Notes under the pieces: generated by a model
Database searches by the model: none
What the model saw: only the letters and a program-made list of their open reading frames with translations
Told to the model about the DNA's origin: nothing
Shown here: piece after piece, positions 18,828 through 27,161 of the stretch
How the letters are laid out: each line of letters opens with the position of its first letter
How positions within the stretch are numbered: position 1 is the stretch's first letter
Source: Runella limosa DSM 17973
Lineage (GTDB): Bacteria; Bacteroidota; Bacteroidia; Cytophagales; Spirosomataceae
DNA length: 64,000 nucleotides
NCBI RefSeq assembly: GCF_000482465.1
Contig: NZ_AXVJ01000041.1
Location: 117,915 to 181,914 of the forward strand
Direction: 5' to 3'
Program-made: the position numbers and the translations under genes

Positions 18828-19625
18828 CTATTTGACCTCAAATACCCCCTCAAACACCCGCACCGCAGGGCCAATCAAGTAAATGTTGTCAAAAGAACCG
18901 TCCTCGTGCGCCACAAATGACACGCGAAGTGGGCCACCTTTGGTTTTAACGCTGATGGGCTCGGTCATGCCTAGGTGTTGGTAGGCCATTAAAGCACAGG
19001 CTGTTACGCCAGTTCCGCAGGAGTAGGTTTCGTCTTCAACGCCGCGCTCGTAGGTTCGCACGTAAATAGACTGTTCGCCCATTACTTCGGTAAAGTTAAC
19101 GTTGGTACCACCTTTCGGGCCATATACCTCACCGTAACGAATAGCTTTGCCGTCGGCGACTACTTCCGTGGTTTCTACGTCTTTGACAAAACGTACAAAA
19201 TGTGGAGAACCTGTGTTGAGGAAGAAATCAGAACCATCTTTTTCGCTGCCTGCCACGTTACTCATATTGAGGAAAATTTCTTCCTCGCAGGCCACGGCCT
19301 TGTGTTCACCATCGACGGCGATAAACGTGGTGTTTTCTTCAAAAAGACCTAAATCTTGCGCAAAACGAACCGTGCAGCGCCCGCCGTTTCCACACATACT
19401 TCCTTCGCGACCATCGGCATTGAAATACACCATTCGAAAATCGTAGCCTTCGGCGTTGCGAAGCAGAATGAGGCCGTCGGCTCCAATGCCAAAGCGACGG
19501 TGGCACAAAAACTCAATCAGTGGCTGACTGACAGGAAAGGTTTCGGAACGGTCGTCAATCATGATGAAGTCGTTGCCTGTTCCTTGATATTTGACAAAAC
19601 GAATCGAAAGTGGCGAAGTAATCAT
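18828..19625 (-). CDS. dapF: Diaminopimelate epimerase
   Basis: DapF interconverts LL- and meso-diaminopimelate for lysine and peptidoglycan synthesis. Both catalytic cysteines are visible: SMCGNGGRCTVRFA and TYSCGTGVTACAL. The N terminus FVKYQGTGNDFIMID is the family signature. At 265 residues it has the usual length. It is downstream of rplS on the same strand, but a terminator-like hairpin lies between them. Confidence 0.97.
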   Translation of the reverse strand: MITSPLSIRFVKYQGTGNDFIMIDDRSETFPVSQPLIEFLCHRRFGIGADGLILLRNAEGYDFRMVYFNADGREGSMCGNGGRCTVRFAQDLGLFEENTTFIAVDGEHKAVACEEEIFLNMSNVAGSEKDGSDFFLNTGSPHFVRFVKDVETTEVVADGKAIRYGEVYGPKGGTNVNFTEVMGEQSIYVRTYERGVEDETYSCGTGVTACALMAYQHLGMTEPISVKTKGGPLRVSFVAHEDGSFDNIYLIGPAVRVFEGVFEVK

Positions 19626-19653
19626 AGTGAGAGAAACGTTTGAGGAAAATGAA

Positions 19654-19686
19654 TAAAAAAAGCCGCCTTAAAAGACAGCTTTTTAT
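19654..19686 (-). terminator. Terminator after rplS
   Basis: On the minus strand, AAAAAGCTGTC and GGCGGCTTTTT pair with two G-U wobbles across a TTTTAA loop and are followed by further T residues. It lies between rplS and dapF. Confidence 0.7.
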
Positions 19687-19709
19687 GGAGACTCGGTAAG
19701 AGGAGAGGC

Positions 19710-20069
19710 TTATTTCTTCTTCTCTTTAACGCGAGCCGCTTTACCTTGTTTACCACGAAGATAGAACAAACGCGCACGACGTACTTTACCGCGACGGATA
19801 AGTTCGATTTTTTCGATGCTTGGTGACAAGATAGGGATGATACGCTCAACACCTACACCATTTGATATTTTACGTACAGTAAAAGTTTCTCCGCTTCCAC
19901 CGATGTTGCGGCGTTGGATAACTGTTCCTGCAAATACCTGAATACGTTCTTTTGCACCTTCGACGATTTTAAGGTGAACGTTTACAGTGTCTCCTGCTTG
20001 GAAAGCAGGGAAAGCATCGCGACGGCCAGAGAATTCAGAATCTACTAGCTTGATTAACTCATTAGTCAT
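19710..20069 (-). CDS. rplS: Ribosomal protein L19
   Basis: This is the 50S subunit protein L19, 119 residues. The sequence [55 protein letters not shown] is diagnostic. The C terminus extends into a Lys-rich tail, [15 protein letters not shown], common in Bacteroidetes. It is alone here, with no rpsP, rimM or trmD neighbours visible, and diverges from metF. Confidence 0.98.
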   Translation of the reverse strand: MTNELIKLVDSEFSGRRDAFPAFQAGDTVNVHLKIVEGAKERIQVFAGTVIQRRNIGGSGETFTVRKISNGVGVERIIPILSPSIEKIELIRRGKVRRARLFYLRGKQGKAARVKEKKK

Positions 20070-20213
20070 TGTTGTAATTGAATTGAGGCTGTTGTCAGCG
20101 GACGGTTAATTCGGCCGTCATTCACAAAAGCGAGTTTATCAGAAATTGCCCGCAAAAGTACGGGTTTTGAAATGAAAACGCAAATCTTGAAAGTTAAAAA
20201 TAAAGGGGTTGCT

Positions 20214-20221
20214 TATCTTTG
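20214..20221 (+). promoter_or_regulatory. Bacteroidetes -7 promoter element before metF
   Basis: TATCTTTG matches TAnnTTTG. With transcription starting a few bases later, the leader before the ATG at 20242 would be about 15 nt. The -33 element is less clear; a TTG at 20187 is a few bases too far away. Confidence 0.5.
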
Positions 20222-20241
20222 TTGCTCTAACAAAGGCAGAC

Positions 20242-21201
20242 ATGACTAAAATTACGGATTACATTCAGCAAGCCAACGGCAAAACATTGTTCTCTATTGA
20301 GGTGATTCCGCCCGTTAAGGGCAATAATATCAATGAGTTATTGGGGAATATTGAGCCTTTGATGGATTTTAAGCCACCGTTTATTGACGTGACTTACCAC
20401 CGTGAAGAATACATCGAAAAACCATTGGCCGATGGACGTATTCAGCAAATCGTGACGCGTAAACGCCCAGGTACAATCGGTATTTGTGCATCTATCATGC
20501 ACCGTTTTGGCGTGGATGCCGTTCCGCACGTATTGTGTGGCGGTTTTACAAAAGATGAAACTGAGGATTTTTTGATGGATTTACACTACTTGGGTATTGA
20601 TAATGTACTGGTACTTCGTGGTGATCCTGCCAAACCTTATAAAACTTTTAAGCCCAAAACAAACGGTCACGCTTATGCAAGCGAATTGGTGGAACAGGTG
20701 GTCAATATGAATAAAGGCCAATATTTGCACGAAGAGATTGAGCCTTTGGCGCCTACTGATTTTTGCATTGGAGTGGCGGCCTATCCCGAAAAGCACTTTG
20801 AAGCGGTGGATTTTGACACTGATTTTGACTATTTGAAACACAAAGTTGCTTTAGGAGCAGATTACATCGTTACCCAGATGTTTTTTGACAACAGTAAGTA
20901 TTTTGACTTTGTACAAAAATGCCGTGCTGTAGGGATAAACGTGCCTATCATTCCTGGCCTCAAACCTCTTTCTACCAAAAAACAGCTGGGTATTTTGCCA
21001 AAGATTTTTTACTTACACATGCCCCAAGATTTGGTAAAAGCCGTTGAAGGATGTGAGAATGATGCCCAAGCCAAACAAGTAGGCATAGAATGGTGTACGC
21101 AGCAATGCCGCGAATTGATGGATTTTGGCGTGCCTGTGCTCCATTTTTATACCATGGGCAAGTCGGATAACATTTATAAGATTGCTTCTAGTTTGTTCTA
21201 A
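20242..21201 (+). CDS. metF: 5,10-methylenetetrahydrofolate reductase
   Basis: MetF reduces methylene-THF to methyl-THF, the methyl donor for methionine synthesis. The start MTKITDYIQQANGKTLFSIEVIPP is chosen because an upstream in-frame codon would lie inside the promoter element. Family marks are FSIEVIPP, IDVTYHR, the FAD-contact segment VLVLRGDP, TQMFFD and IIPGLKPL. The length of 319 residues is normal. Together with metX and metY, it covers both homocysteine production and the methyl donor, though the metF gene is separated from the riboswitch unit. Confidence 0.95.
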   Translation: MTKITDYIQQANGKTLFSIEVIPPVKGNNINELLGNIEPLMDFKPPFIDVTYHREEYIEKPLADGRIQQIVTRKRPGTIGICASIMHRFGVDAVPHVLCGGFTKDETEDFLMDLHYLGIDNVLVLRGDPAKPYKTFKPKTNGHAYASELVEQVVNMNKGQYLHEEIEPLAPTDFCIGVAAYPEKHFEAVDFDTDFDYLKHKVALGADYIVTQMFFDNSKYFDFVQKCRAVGINVPIIPGLKPLSTKKQLGILPKIFYLHMPQDLVKAVEGCENDAQAKQVGIEWCTQQCRELMDFGVPVLHFYTMGKSDNIYKIASSLF

Positions 21202-21212
21202 AGTCTGGGTTT

Positions 21213-21355
21213 GTGCGGGTTGTGAGCAACCTTTGGCAACCTTTGGCACGAATAAGTCGGGTTGTGAGTAACCCTTTTCACATAGTGAGTTGGGTTATGA
21301 GCAACCCTCGCCACATACGGGTCGTTGTGAACAGCCCTTTTCACGTGGGTGCACC
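21213..21355. repeat. Degenerate array of GGGTTGTGAGCAACCC repeats
   Basis: At least four degenerate copies of the palindromic element occur in tandem after metF, for example CGGGTTGTGAGCAACC, CGGGTTGTGAGTAACCC and TGGGTTATGAGCAACCC. They are joined by TTTCACATA-like linkers. Copies differ by a few bases, suggesting age. Confidence 0.85.
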
Positions 21356-21370
21356 CTTATCCACAAATAA

Positions 21371-21404
21371 AACGGGCGTCAGAAAACTCTGACGCCCGTT
21401 TTGT
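21371..21404. terminator. Bidirectional terminator
   Basis: A perfect 13-bp stem AACGGGCGTCAGA / TCTGACGCCCGTT with AAAC loop has T-rich sequence on both strands' 3' sides. It ends metF on the plus strand and the Asp-rich operon on the minus strand. Confidence 0.9.
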
Positions 21405-21439
21405 TCACAAAGTGCTCTTCAAACGCTAAAGTAATAGTG

Positions 21440-23329
21440 CTATTTTTTTCGTTTCACTACCGTTACTGGAATACACAGTTGGACAGGACAACAGTTGGTG
21501 CCAGACTGGATAATGAGCGGGCAGCATCCGTTGGCTGGACAAGTTGTATTACTTGCGGTGAAGGTGTATGTACCTTCTTCCGAGAATAAAACGACATTTC
21601 CGCTGGCTACTTGTGCTCCATTTTTAAACCAAATGACATTGGTGTAAGTTGAAGGAACAGAGGCTTCTACGCTTTGCCCCGAACAAAGTCCAATTGGTAC
21701 CGTAATACAATCATTGGCAGTGTCGTTGGTGATGACAGTATCTGGCTGGTCGGCACTTTTGATCAGTGCAAAGTTGAAATTGACGCCTTCGGCAATTACT
21801 TTGGCTTTAACAACTAACGTTGTGCTGTCGCCCGAAGCAAGACTTGGAATTGTCCAGTTAGTGCCAGAGAAGCTACCACTCGTTGGCGTGCCGCTGATGA
21901 TTTGTAAACCAGTGGTTGTGCTATCTTTGACTACGATGTTGGTCGCGGCAATATTACCACTGTTTTTGACCACAATTCGATACGTAATCGTGTCATTGAG
22001 GCTCCGAATTTTGCTTCCTACTAAGACCTTTGAAATGGATAAATCGACAGTTCCTGCGCCGATGTTGATGGTGGCGCAAGCCGTTTTACACAAACTAGGC
22101 GTTCCATTGTCACAAACAAGGTAACAGAAAGAATCTTGGCCTGTAAACGTAGCCGAGGTGGGGGTGTAGGTAAATGCGCCGTTGGCTTGGAGCACAACCG
22201 TACCATGAGTCGGGGCTACTGTTGGCGTGGTAGAGACTGTCAATGTATTATTGTCGGGGTCAGTATCGTTGGTCAGGACATTGTTGGTCAAAACAGCGCC
22301 TTGCAGTATTGAATACGTATCATTGTTGGCTACTGGTGGGCGATTGGTAATGGCATCACCGTAAGCGGCAGGTAAACCATCCACAGGCTCAAGAATCCCG
22401 TCTTTGTCAGGGTCGCAGTTGGCAGCACAGTTGACAATACCGTCTCCGTCGGGGTCTAAAATTGAGGCATTGAGTCCACCTTCTGCCAAATCGGTTTGGC
22501 CATCGTTGTCCGAATCCAAATCATAGGGGTCTGAGCCGCCCGTTCCGTCTGTATTTGACGGTGTAATGCCGTTTCCTGCACTTGCTGGAATGCCAGTGAT
22601 GGCGTCAGGGGTACCATCGGCAAACCCGTCACCATTGGCATCCGTACCGCCTGCTTCGTTGACATCATTGAGGCCGTCGTTGTCAGAGTCTAAGTCAAGC
22701 TGATTGGGAATACCGTCGCCGTCGCAATCGGCATTTGCGACTCCATTGAATAGTACGGTAGAACAAACCGCCGCATTTTCGACCGTATCTAAGATTCCAT
22801 CGTTGTCATCGTCGAGGTCAGTGGTGTCAGGAATCCCATCTCCATCGGTATCAATCGGAGCATTCGTCACCGTGATAGAAGTCGTACTGTTGTCATTGGC
22901 AGGGTTATTACCACTGGTTTGTGGCCCCGAAAACTGAATAGTACCTGTGACAGTGAGAGGCCCTCCAACGTTTACTCCTTTGTAGCCTAAAACAATTTGC
23001 TTGCACTCTCCTGGGGCAATGGATACTGTGTTTTGGAAACGAATTGTACTGCCTGATTTGCTCACGATTGACCAACCATCAAAAGAGATAGCTGTCACAA
23101 ACGTGTCAACAAGTGCGCTGGGTAAAGAAATAAGCGGCTGAATTTTATTGAGGGGACTGTTTGTTGTCCCGCCATCGAAGTTACAAATGTCGATGATAAT
23201 TCGGCCGTTAGTAGCGCCCTGAGACACACTAGCAGGTTGGTTTAAGATATTGATACCCATATCTTGTGCATTCCCTTTCACAATGCAAAATAGGCTCAAG
23301 ACGAAGATAAACGTTTGGAGAGCTTTCAT
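21440..23329 (-). CDS. Secreted Asp-rich calcium-repeat protein with Ig-like and DUF11 domains
   Basis: This is a 629-residue exported protein. Signal peptide [22 protein letters not shown] is followed by an N-terminal domain (about 24-150, starting [16 protein letters not shown]). Thrombospondin type 3-like Asp repeats come next (about 155-320; [31 protein letters not shown]). A cadherin/VCBS-like domain follows (about 330-425; [14 protein letters not shown]), then a DUF11 domain ([31 protein letters not shown]) and a Cys-rich end. No T9SS sorting domain is visible at the C terminus (TVVKRKK). The Asp repeats probably bind calcium. It is the last gene of a three-gene operon of related proteins, 11 bp after the previous one. 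Confidence 0.85.
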   Translation of the reverse strand: MKALQTFIFVLSLFCIVKGNAQDMGINILNQPASVSQGATNGRIIIDICNFDGGTTNSPLNKIQPLISLPSALVDTFVTAISFDGWSIVSKSGSTIRFQNTVSIAPGECKQIVLGYKGVNVGGPLTVTGTIQFSGPQTSGNNPANDNSTTSITVTNAPIDTDGDGIPDTTDLDDDNDGILDTVENAAVCSTVLFNGVANADCDGDGIPNQLDLDSDNDGLNDVNEAGGTDANGDGFADGTPDAITGIPASAGNGITPSNTDGTGGSDPYDLDSDNDGQTDLAEGGLNASILDPDGDGIVNCAANCDPDKDGILEPVDGLPAAYGDAITNRPPVANNDTYSILQGAVLTNNVLTNDTDPDNNTLTVSTTPTVAPTHGTVVLQANGAFTYTPTSATFTGQDSFCYLVCDNGTPSLCKTACATINIGAGTVDLSISKVLVGSKIRSLNDTITYRIVVKNSGNIAATNIVVKDSTTTGLQIISGTPTSGSFSGTNWTIPSLASGDSTTLVVKAKVIAEGVNFNFALIKSADQPDTVITNDTANDCITVPIGLCSGQSVEASVPSTYTNVIWFKNGAQVASGNVVLFSEEGTYTFTASNTTCPANGCCPLIIQSGTNCCPVQLCIPVTVVKRKK

Positions 23330-23340
23330 AAAAATTAGAA

Positions 23341-24594
23341 TTAGTTAGCGGTTATTGATGTGATTGCAATGTTGTTGTCAACTTTGATTTCGCCCGCAGA
23401 GCCGTTGATGATAGTCGCAGTAATGTTTTGGGTGGTGTTTATCGGAATTCCTGTTTTACGCGTAGCTGTAAAACCGATTACTTTTGAGCCATTTGCGGCA
23501 ATCGTAATACCTGTTTTAGCAGTCACTGTAATAAAGTTTGCATTCTCTACAAAATCCCAATCACTGTTGCTATTGGCAATCGACGAACCTGCATTAGAGG
23601 TGCCTGAAGTAGTTGAATACGTAATATTAAATCCAGAGATTTTGGCTACTCGGAAAGAAATTGGAGTGCCCGTAATTTGGATACGATTGTTGATTTCAAA
23701 GAGATTGACAACAAAGTCTTTCTGACTTCCTGCCGTAGTAAATTCAAGCGAACCAATGACGATGGTTGGGTTCAAATCTGGGAAGAGGTTGTCGCCTCTG
23801 GTGGCTGGTACAGCATCGACAGGGGTGAAGATTCCGTCTGCATCTGGGTCTGCTGCGGGAGCAGTTCCATCCACTACTCCGTCGCCGTTGGCATCTAAAG
23901 CTGGGTTTGTGCCAGATTCAGTAAAGTCAGTGAGGCCGTCGTTGTCGCTATCAAGGTCATACGGGTTGGTACCTCCTGTGCCATCGGTGTTTGGAGGGGT
24001 AAGCCCTGCGCCAGCAGAAGCTGGAATCCCCGTCACTGGGTCTGGTGTACCATCGGCAAATCCGTCGAAGTTGGCGTCTGTGCCATTGGCTTCGTTTACA
24101 TCATTGATACCATCGTTATCTGAGTCGAGGTCGAGGCGGTTAGGAATTCCGTCGCCGTCGCAATCAATGTTTGCGGTTACGGTGCCAGAAGCACTTGTAC
24201 AACTTGCGGCTGCTTCAACCGTATCCAAAATACCATCATTGTCGTCGTCCAAATCATCCACATCAGGAACAAGGTCGCCGTCTGTGTCTAACAAGACCGA
24301 AATGGACGTGGTACTGGTGTTGTTGGTGGAAAGATCACCTACCAATGCACCCGCAGGGAACGAAAGCGTACCTGTAACAGCCGAAGGTCCGCCTAAGGTT
24401 GTTGCCGTATAGCCAAGTGTGATTTGGCTACAAGCTCCTGCCAAAATAGACGTGCTGTTTGTCAATACGATAGTTCCGCCCGTATTTGAGTTAATGGTCC
24501 AGCCTGTGGTCGTTACGCCCACAATGGTTCCTACAATAGCAGATGGAAAAGCTACTGTGACGCTCACTCTTCCAGCGGTGGCAGCTGTGGTGTT
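23341..24594 (-). CDS. 3' exon of an intron-split secreted Asp-rich protein
   Basis: This is the downstream part of a gene interrupted by a group II intron. The exon frame runs without stop from the intron boundary (first residues [21 protein letters not shown]), and a GTG at 24567 is not needed as a start. It encodes the rest of the N-terminal domain, TSP3-like Asp repeats ([22 protein letters not shown] and onward) and a C-terminal domain ending [12 protein letters not shown]. That domain is closely similar to the end of the 941-residue neighbour. Joined in phase with the 5' exon at 26941-27120 it gives 477 residues. The N-terminal domain resembles the 629-residue neighbour instead, so the gene is a mosaic. 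Confidence 0.85.
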   Translation of the reverse strand, partial: NTTAATAGRVSVTVAFPSAIVGTIVGVTTTGWTINSNTGGTIVLTNSTSILAGACSQITLGYTATTLGGPSAVTGTLSFPAGALVGDLSTNNTSTTSISVLLDTDGDLVPDVDDLDDDNDGILDTVEAAASCTSASGTVTANIDCDGDGIPNRLDLDSDNDGINDVNEANGTDANFDGFADGTPDPVTGIPASAGAGLTPPNTDGTGGTNPYDLDSDNDGLTDFTESGTNPALDANGDGVVDGTAPAADPDADGIFTPVDAVPATRGDNLFPDLNPTIVIGSLEFTTAGSQKDFVVNLFEINNRIQITGTPISFRVAKISGFNITYSTTSGTSNAGSSIANSNSDWDFVENANFITVTAKTGITIAANGSKVIGFTATRKTGIPINTTQNITATIINGSAGEIKVDNNIAITSITAN

Positions 24595-24656
24595 ATGGTC
24601 AGCCGGAGGATCACTCCTCCGGCTGCCAGTTCAGAACCGTGCATGAGACTTTCACC

Positions 24657-26381
24657 TCACACGGCTCCTCGTTGTGTGCCGCTACCGCGAGCCGATATAC
24701 TACCGTCTTCAGCCGTTTTCTGATGATGGCAGTGCCGATGCAGCAACTGACAGTTTGCCAACTCATTACCACCACCCTGTACTTTGGGTAGTCGGTGGTC
24801 CTCCTCTACTAAATCTGTCACGGTGAACGGTAAGCCACAGTAGTTGCAACGGCATTGTTGTTGTTTAAGCATCTCGCAATGGCGCCGTGATAGTCCACTA
24901 TGGTGGCTTAGTCGTTTCCCCCAATATACCCAGTCACCATCATAGGGGCTGCGAGTACCATGCACCTTAACATGTCGCACAACCGGAGTGTAACTATGGT
25001 AGCGGAGTTTAACACCTTGTGGAGTGTTGAATTTCCAGCTACCCTGTTCTATCCGCCAGTATTTACGCATGATGCGTTGGCGGTGTTTGCCCCCGTGCCG
25101 ACGTACCGCCCAGCGACGTAACCCATTGTACATCAGAAAGTCCATCCGGGAAAAGACATCTTTGGCCACTACACCAGCGTAATATGCGCACCAGCCTCGG
25201 ATGATAGGATTCACTTCCCGAATCAAGGCTTCCTGTGGAGAAGAGCTTTGTCGGCGAATCACCTGCCGAAGTTGTTGCCAATGCCGTGCCTGTGCCTTCT
25301 TAGACGGTTTAATCAGCGTCTTAAAGCCTAACAGGTGCCCTTGCCGGTCTTTACCCGAATGAGAGCGGCCTACCTTGAACTGCCGTACTGTCATGCTCAA
25401 AAAGTCAAACCCGGCTTCCTGCTCCTGGGTCGGATGCAGCGTATGAACCAGCCGCGTTTTGCTGGGCTTCATGGCCAACCCCCACCCGGCTAACCACTCA
25501 GCCAGCCGTATCTGACACTGTTCCAGTATGGCCTTATCTTCGTGAATCACCACGAAGTCGTCGGCATATCGAATCAGTGTAATCTTGGCACTGAGCCGGG
25601 TAGGGCTGATGCGTCGTTGACGAAACTGCTGTTGCACATACTGTTCCATGCCATGCAGGGCAATATTGGCTAACAAGGGCGAGATAACACCCCCTTGTGG
25701 CGTTCCCGCTTCAGTGGGTGTGAATACCTCTGCCTCCAGTACGCCCGCTTTCAGCCAGCCTTTCAGAAGTCGTCGGAATACAGGGAGTGTATCTACTTTG
25801 GCCAGTAATCGTTGGTGGTCAATTCGGTCGAAGCACTTTTCGATGTCTGCATCCAGCACCCATTTAGCGCGTTGGTTGATACAATTGTAAATGGCACTGA
25901 TTGCATCATGAGCCGAGCGTCCGGGTCGAAACCCGTAACTATTGGGTTCAAAACGGGCCTCCCATTCAGGTTCCAATACCAGTTTCAACAGGGCTTGCAA
26001 GGCCCTGTCTTGCATGACAGGAATCCCTAAGGGTCTTTTCTCGGTTGAGCCGGGTTTAGGTATCCACACCCGACGCAGGGGTTTGGCCCGTTGTCGGAAG
26101 TGGATAGTTTGACTTAATCGCAGACGTTGTTTACCCGTCAGTGATTTAATTCCATCCACGCCTGCGGTCTGTTTGCCTTGATTGTCCTGGGTAACTTTGC
26201 GCACCGCCAATAAACGGGCGGAGCGTGACTTACTCAATAGTTTTTGCAGTTGGCGTACCTGTCGACTGTCTCCGCGCAGGCTGGCCAGATAGATTCGCTT
26301 TTGCAGTCTGAAGACTACCCGCTGAATACGTTTCCAGGGGAGGGTCTTCCATTCATCCATCGGTTTTGGGGCCGTGTCCAT
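24657..26381 (-). CDS. Group II intron reverse transcriptase/maturase with HNH endonuclease
   Basis: This is a 574-residue intron-encoded protein. RT0/RT1 regions include NQGKQTAGVDG (68-77) and KRPLGIPVMQDRALQ. The RT catalytic motif is YADD (272-275), preceded by GTPQGGVISPLLANI. A maturase X domain (WCAYYAGVVAKDVF) follows. A complete HNH domain closes the protein: CRCNYCGLPF, EEDHRLPKVQGGGNELAN, LLHRHCHHQK. All elements needed for splicing and target-primed mobility look intact. The HNH and overall sequence suggest a chloroplast-like (CL) class. The stop codon lies inside domain V, so the gene and RNA structure overlap by about 11 nt. Confidence 0.95.
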   Translation of the reverse strand: MDTAPKPMDEWKTLPWKRIQRVVFRLQKRIYLASLRGDSRQVRQLQKLLSKSRSARLLAVRKVTQDNQGKQTAGVDGIKSLTGKQRLRLSQTIHFRQRAKPLRRVWIPKPGSTEKRPLGIPVMQDRALQALLKLVLEPEWEARFEPNSYGFRPGRSAHDAISAIYNCINQRAKWVLDADIEKCFDRIDHQRLLAKVDTLPVFRRLLKGWLKAGVLEAEVFTPTEAGTPQGGVISPLLANIALHGMEQYVQQQFRQRRISPTRLSAKITLIRYADDFVVIHEDKAILEQCQIRLAEWLAGWGLAMKPSKTRLVHTLHPTQEQEAGFDFLSMTVRQFKVGRSHSGKDRQGHLLGFKTLIKPSKKAQARHWQQLRQVIRRQSSSPQEALIREVNPIIRGWCAYYAGVVAKDVFSRMDFLMYNGLRRWAVRRHGGKHRQRIMRKYWRIEQGSWKFNTPQGVKLRYHSYTPVVRHVKVHGTRSPYDGDWVYWGKRLSHHSGLSRRHCEMLKQQQCRCNYCGLPFTVTDLVEEDHRLPKVQGGGNELANCQLLHRHCHHQKTAEDGSISARGSGTQRGAV

Positions 26382-26940
26382 CGTCTTGACTGTTACTAAC
26401 TAATCTATCCACACATAACGGGAGCAAGTGGGCCTATCCGACCGGCTTTCCCGGTGGCTTTTGCTTTTTGCTCCATCCTGCCCGATGGGGCGATGTGGCT
26501 GGCTACCTACTGCCGAAGCAGACACCGCATCGGGTTACCTTGTTCCAATGGTCAGTTTTACGAAAGGGTAGCGTTCCTCTGTTTCACCGGGTTGTGCTGC
26601 GAATGAGCGACGGGGCCGGTCATGCAATGCCCTCGTCCGACAACCTGTCCCTTTTGGGCAAGCCTGTTATCCCGGGTAGGCTTGTTCAACGTAACGATGA
26701 TGTTAGGATTCAGATTCTTACGCTTACTTTCACACTCGCGGGGATGATCGGCCAGACTCCGACGAACCCGCTTTCTTCCCCGCTTCACCCATTTGGTTTG
26801 CCCTTCCAAGTGGATGGGGGAAGTGTTTTTGCCCGCTCATCAAGGCAGTCGAGAATCGCACTCGACACCAGACCATTAGTTATCGTTTAACCGGAGTTAA
26901 TCGACACCCGTTTAATGAGTTCACGGGTAACAAGTCGCAC
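26382..26940 (-). ncRNA. 5' ribozyme part of the group II intron (domains I-III)
   Basis: This 559-nt stretch precedes the maturase start codon and carries no coding sequence that resembles a protein. By position it forms intron domains I-III and the start of IV. A GCCACC (26458-26453) could pair as EBS1 with the exon end GGTGGT, but the placement is tentative and was not folded. Confidence 0.7.
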
Positions 26941-27120
26941 ACCACCGTCATTGTTACAGACATCGACGGTGACTCGGCCCGTGGTGGCGAGTTGTGGCAC
27001 ATAAGCAGGTTGGTTCAAGATATTGACACTGATATCTTGAGCGAACGTTGTGAGTGTGGCAAAGCAGACCAGTAGCCCTGCCACTGCCCTTGCGAAGATT
27101 GTTTGAGTAAGCGTTTTCAT
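26941..27120 (-). CDS. 5' exon of the intron-split secreted Asp-rich protein
   Basis: These 60 codons give a signal peptide (MKTLTQTIFARAVAGLLVCFATLTTFAQ), then DISVNILNQPAYVPQLATTG and VTVDVCNNDGG, ending exactly at the intron boundary in phase 0. Unspliced read-through would add VRLVTRELIKRVSINSG and stop inside the intron, giving a 77-residue truncated product. The segment matches the N terminus of the 629-residue neighbour ([19 protein letters not shown]). The mature protein therefore requires splicing. It lies 41 bp after the 941-residue gene. Confidence 0.85.
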
Positions 27121-27161
27121 TTGATTGAGAAATTGTGATTATGAATAAAAAGGGGTAAGAA

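Larger units (their letters stand above)
24595..26940 (-). mobile_element. Group II intron, about 2346 nt, with intact maturase gene
   Basis: On the minus strand the intron begins GTGCGACTTG (consensus GUGYG) at 26940. Near its end lies a 34-nt domain V (24634-24667, GAGCCGTGTGAGGTGAAAG and its pairing partner, with the AGC triad). A domain VI-like hairpin (GCCGGAGGA / TCCTCCGGC) follows, then GACCAT. The 3' boundary is taken as CAT ending at 24595; three bases later (24592, ending AC) is also possible, and both keep the exon frame. The reverse transcriptase/maturase gene lies in the domain IV region. Flanking exons match without loss, so insertion was precise. Confidence 0.93.

Noticed and set aside
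23756..24412. Open frame of 218 codons on the plus strand, opposite the Asp-rich exon
   Set aside because: It is the antisense of the repeated Asp/Gly codons of the real gene; composition is Ser/Pro-rich with no signal or family match.
23341..24567. A stand-alone gene starting at the GTG at 24567
   Set aside because: The frame continues upstream to the intron boundary, the N-terminal domain is cut in half, and no signal peptide is present; it is a 3' exon.
26468..26890. Open frame of 140 codons on the plus strand in the intron 5' region
   Set aside because: It lies in the ribozyme domains I-III on the opposite strand and shows no protein-like family features.
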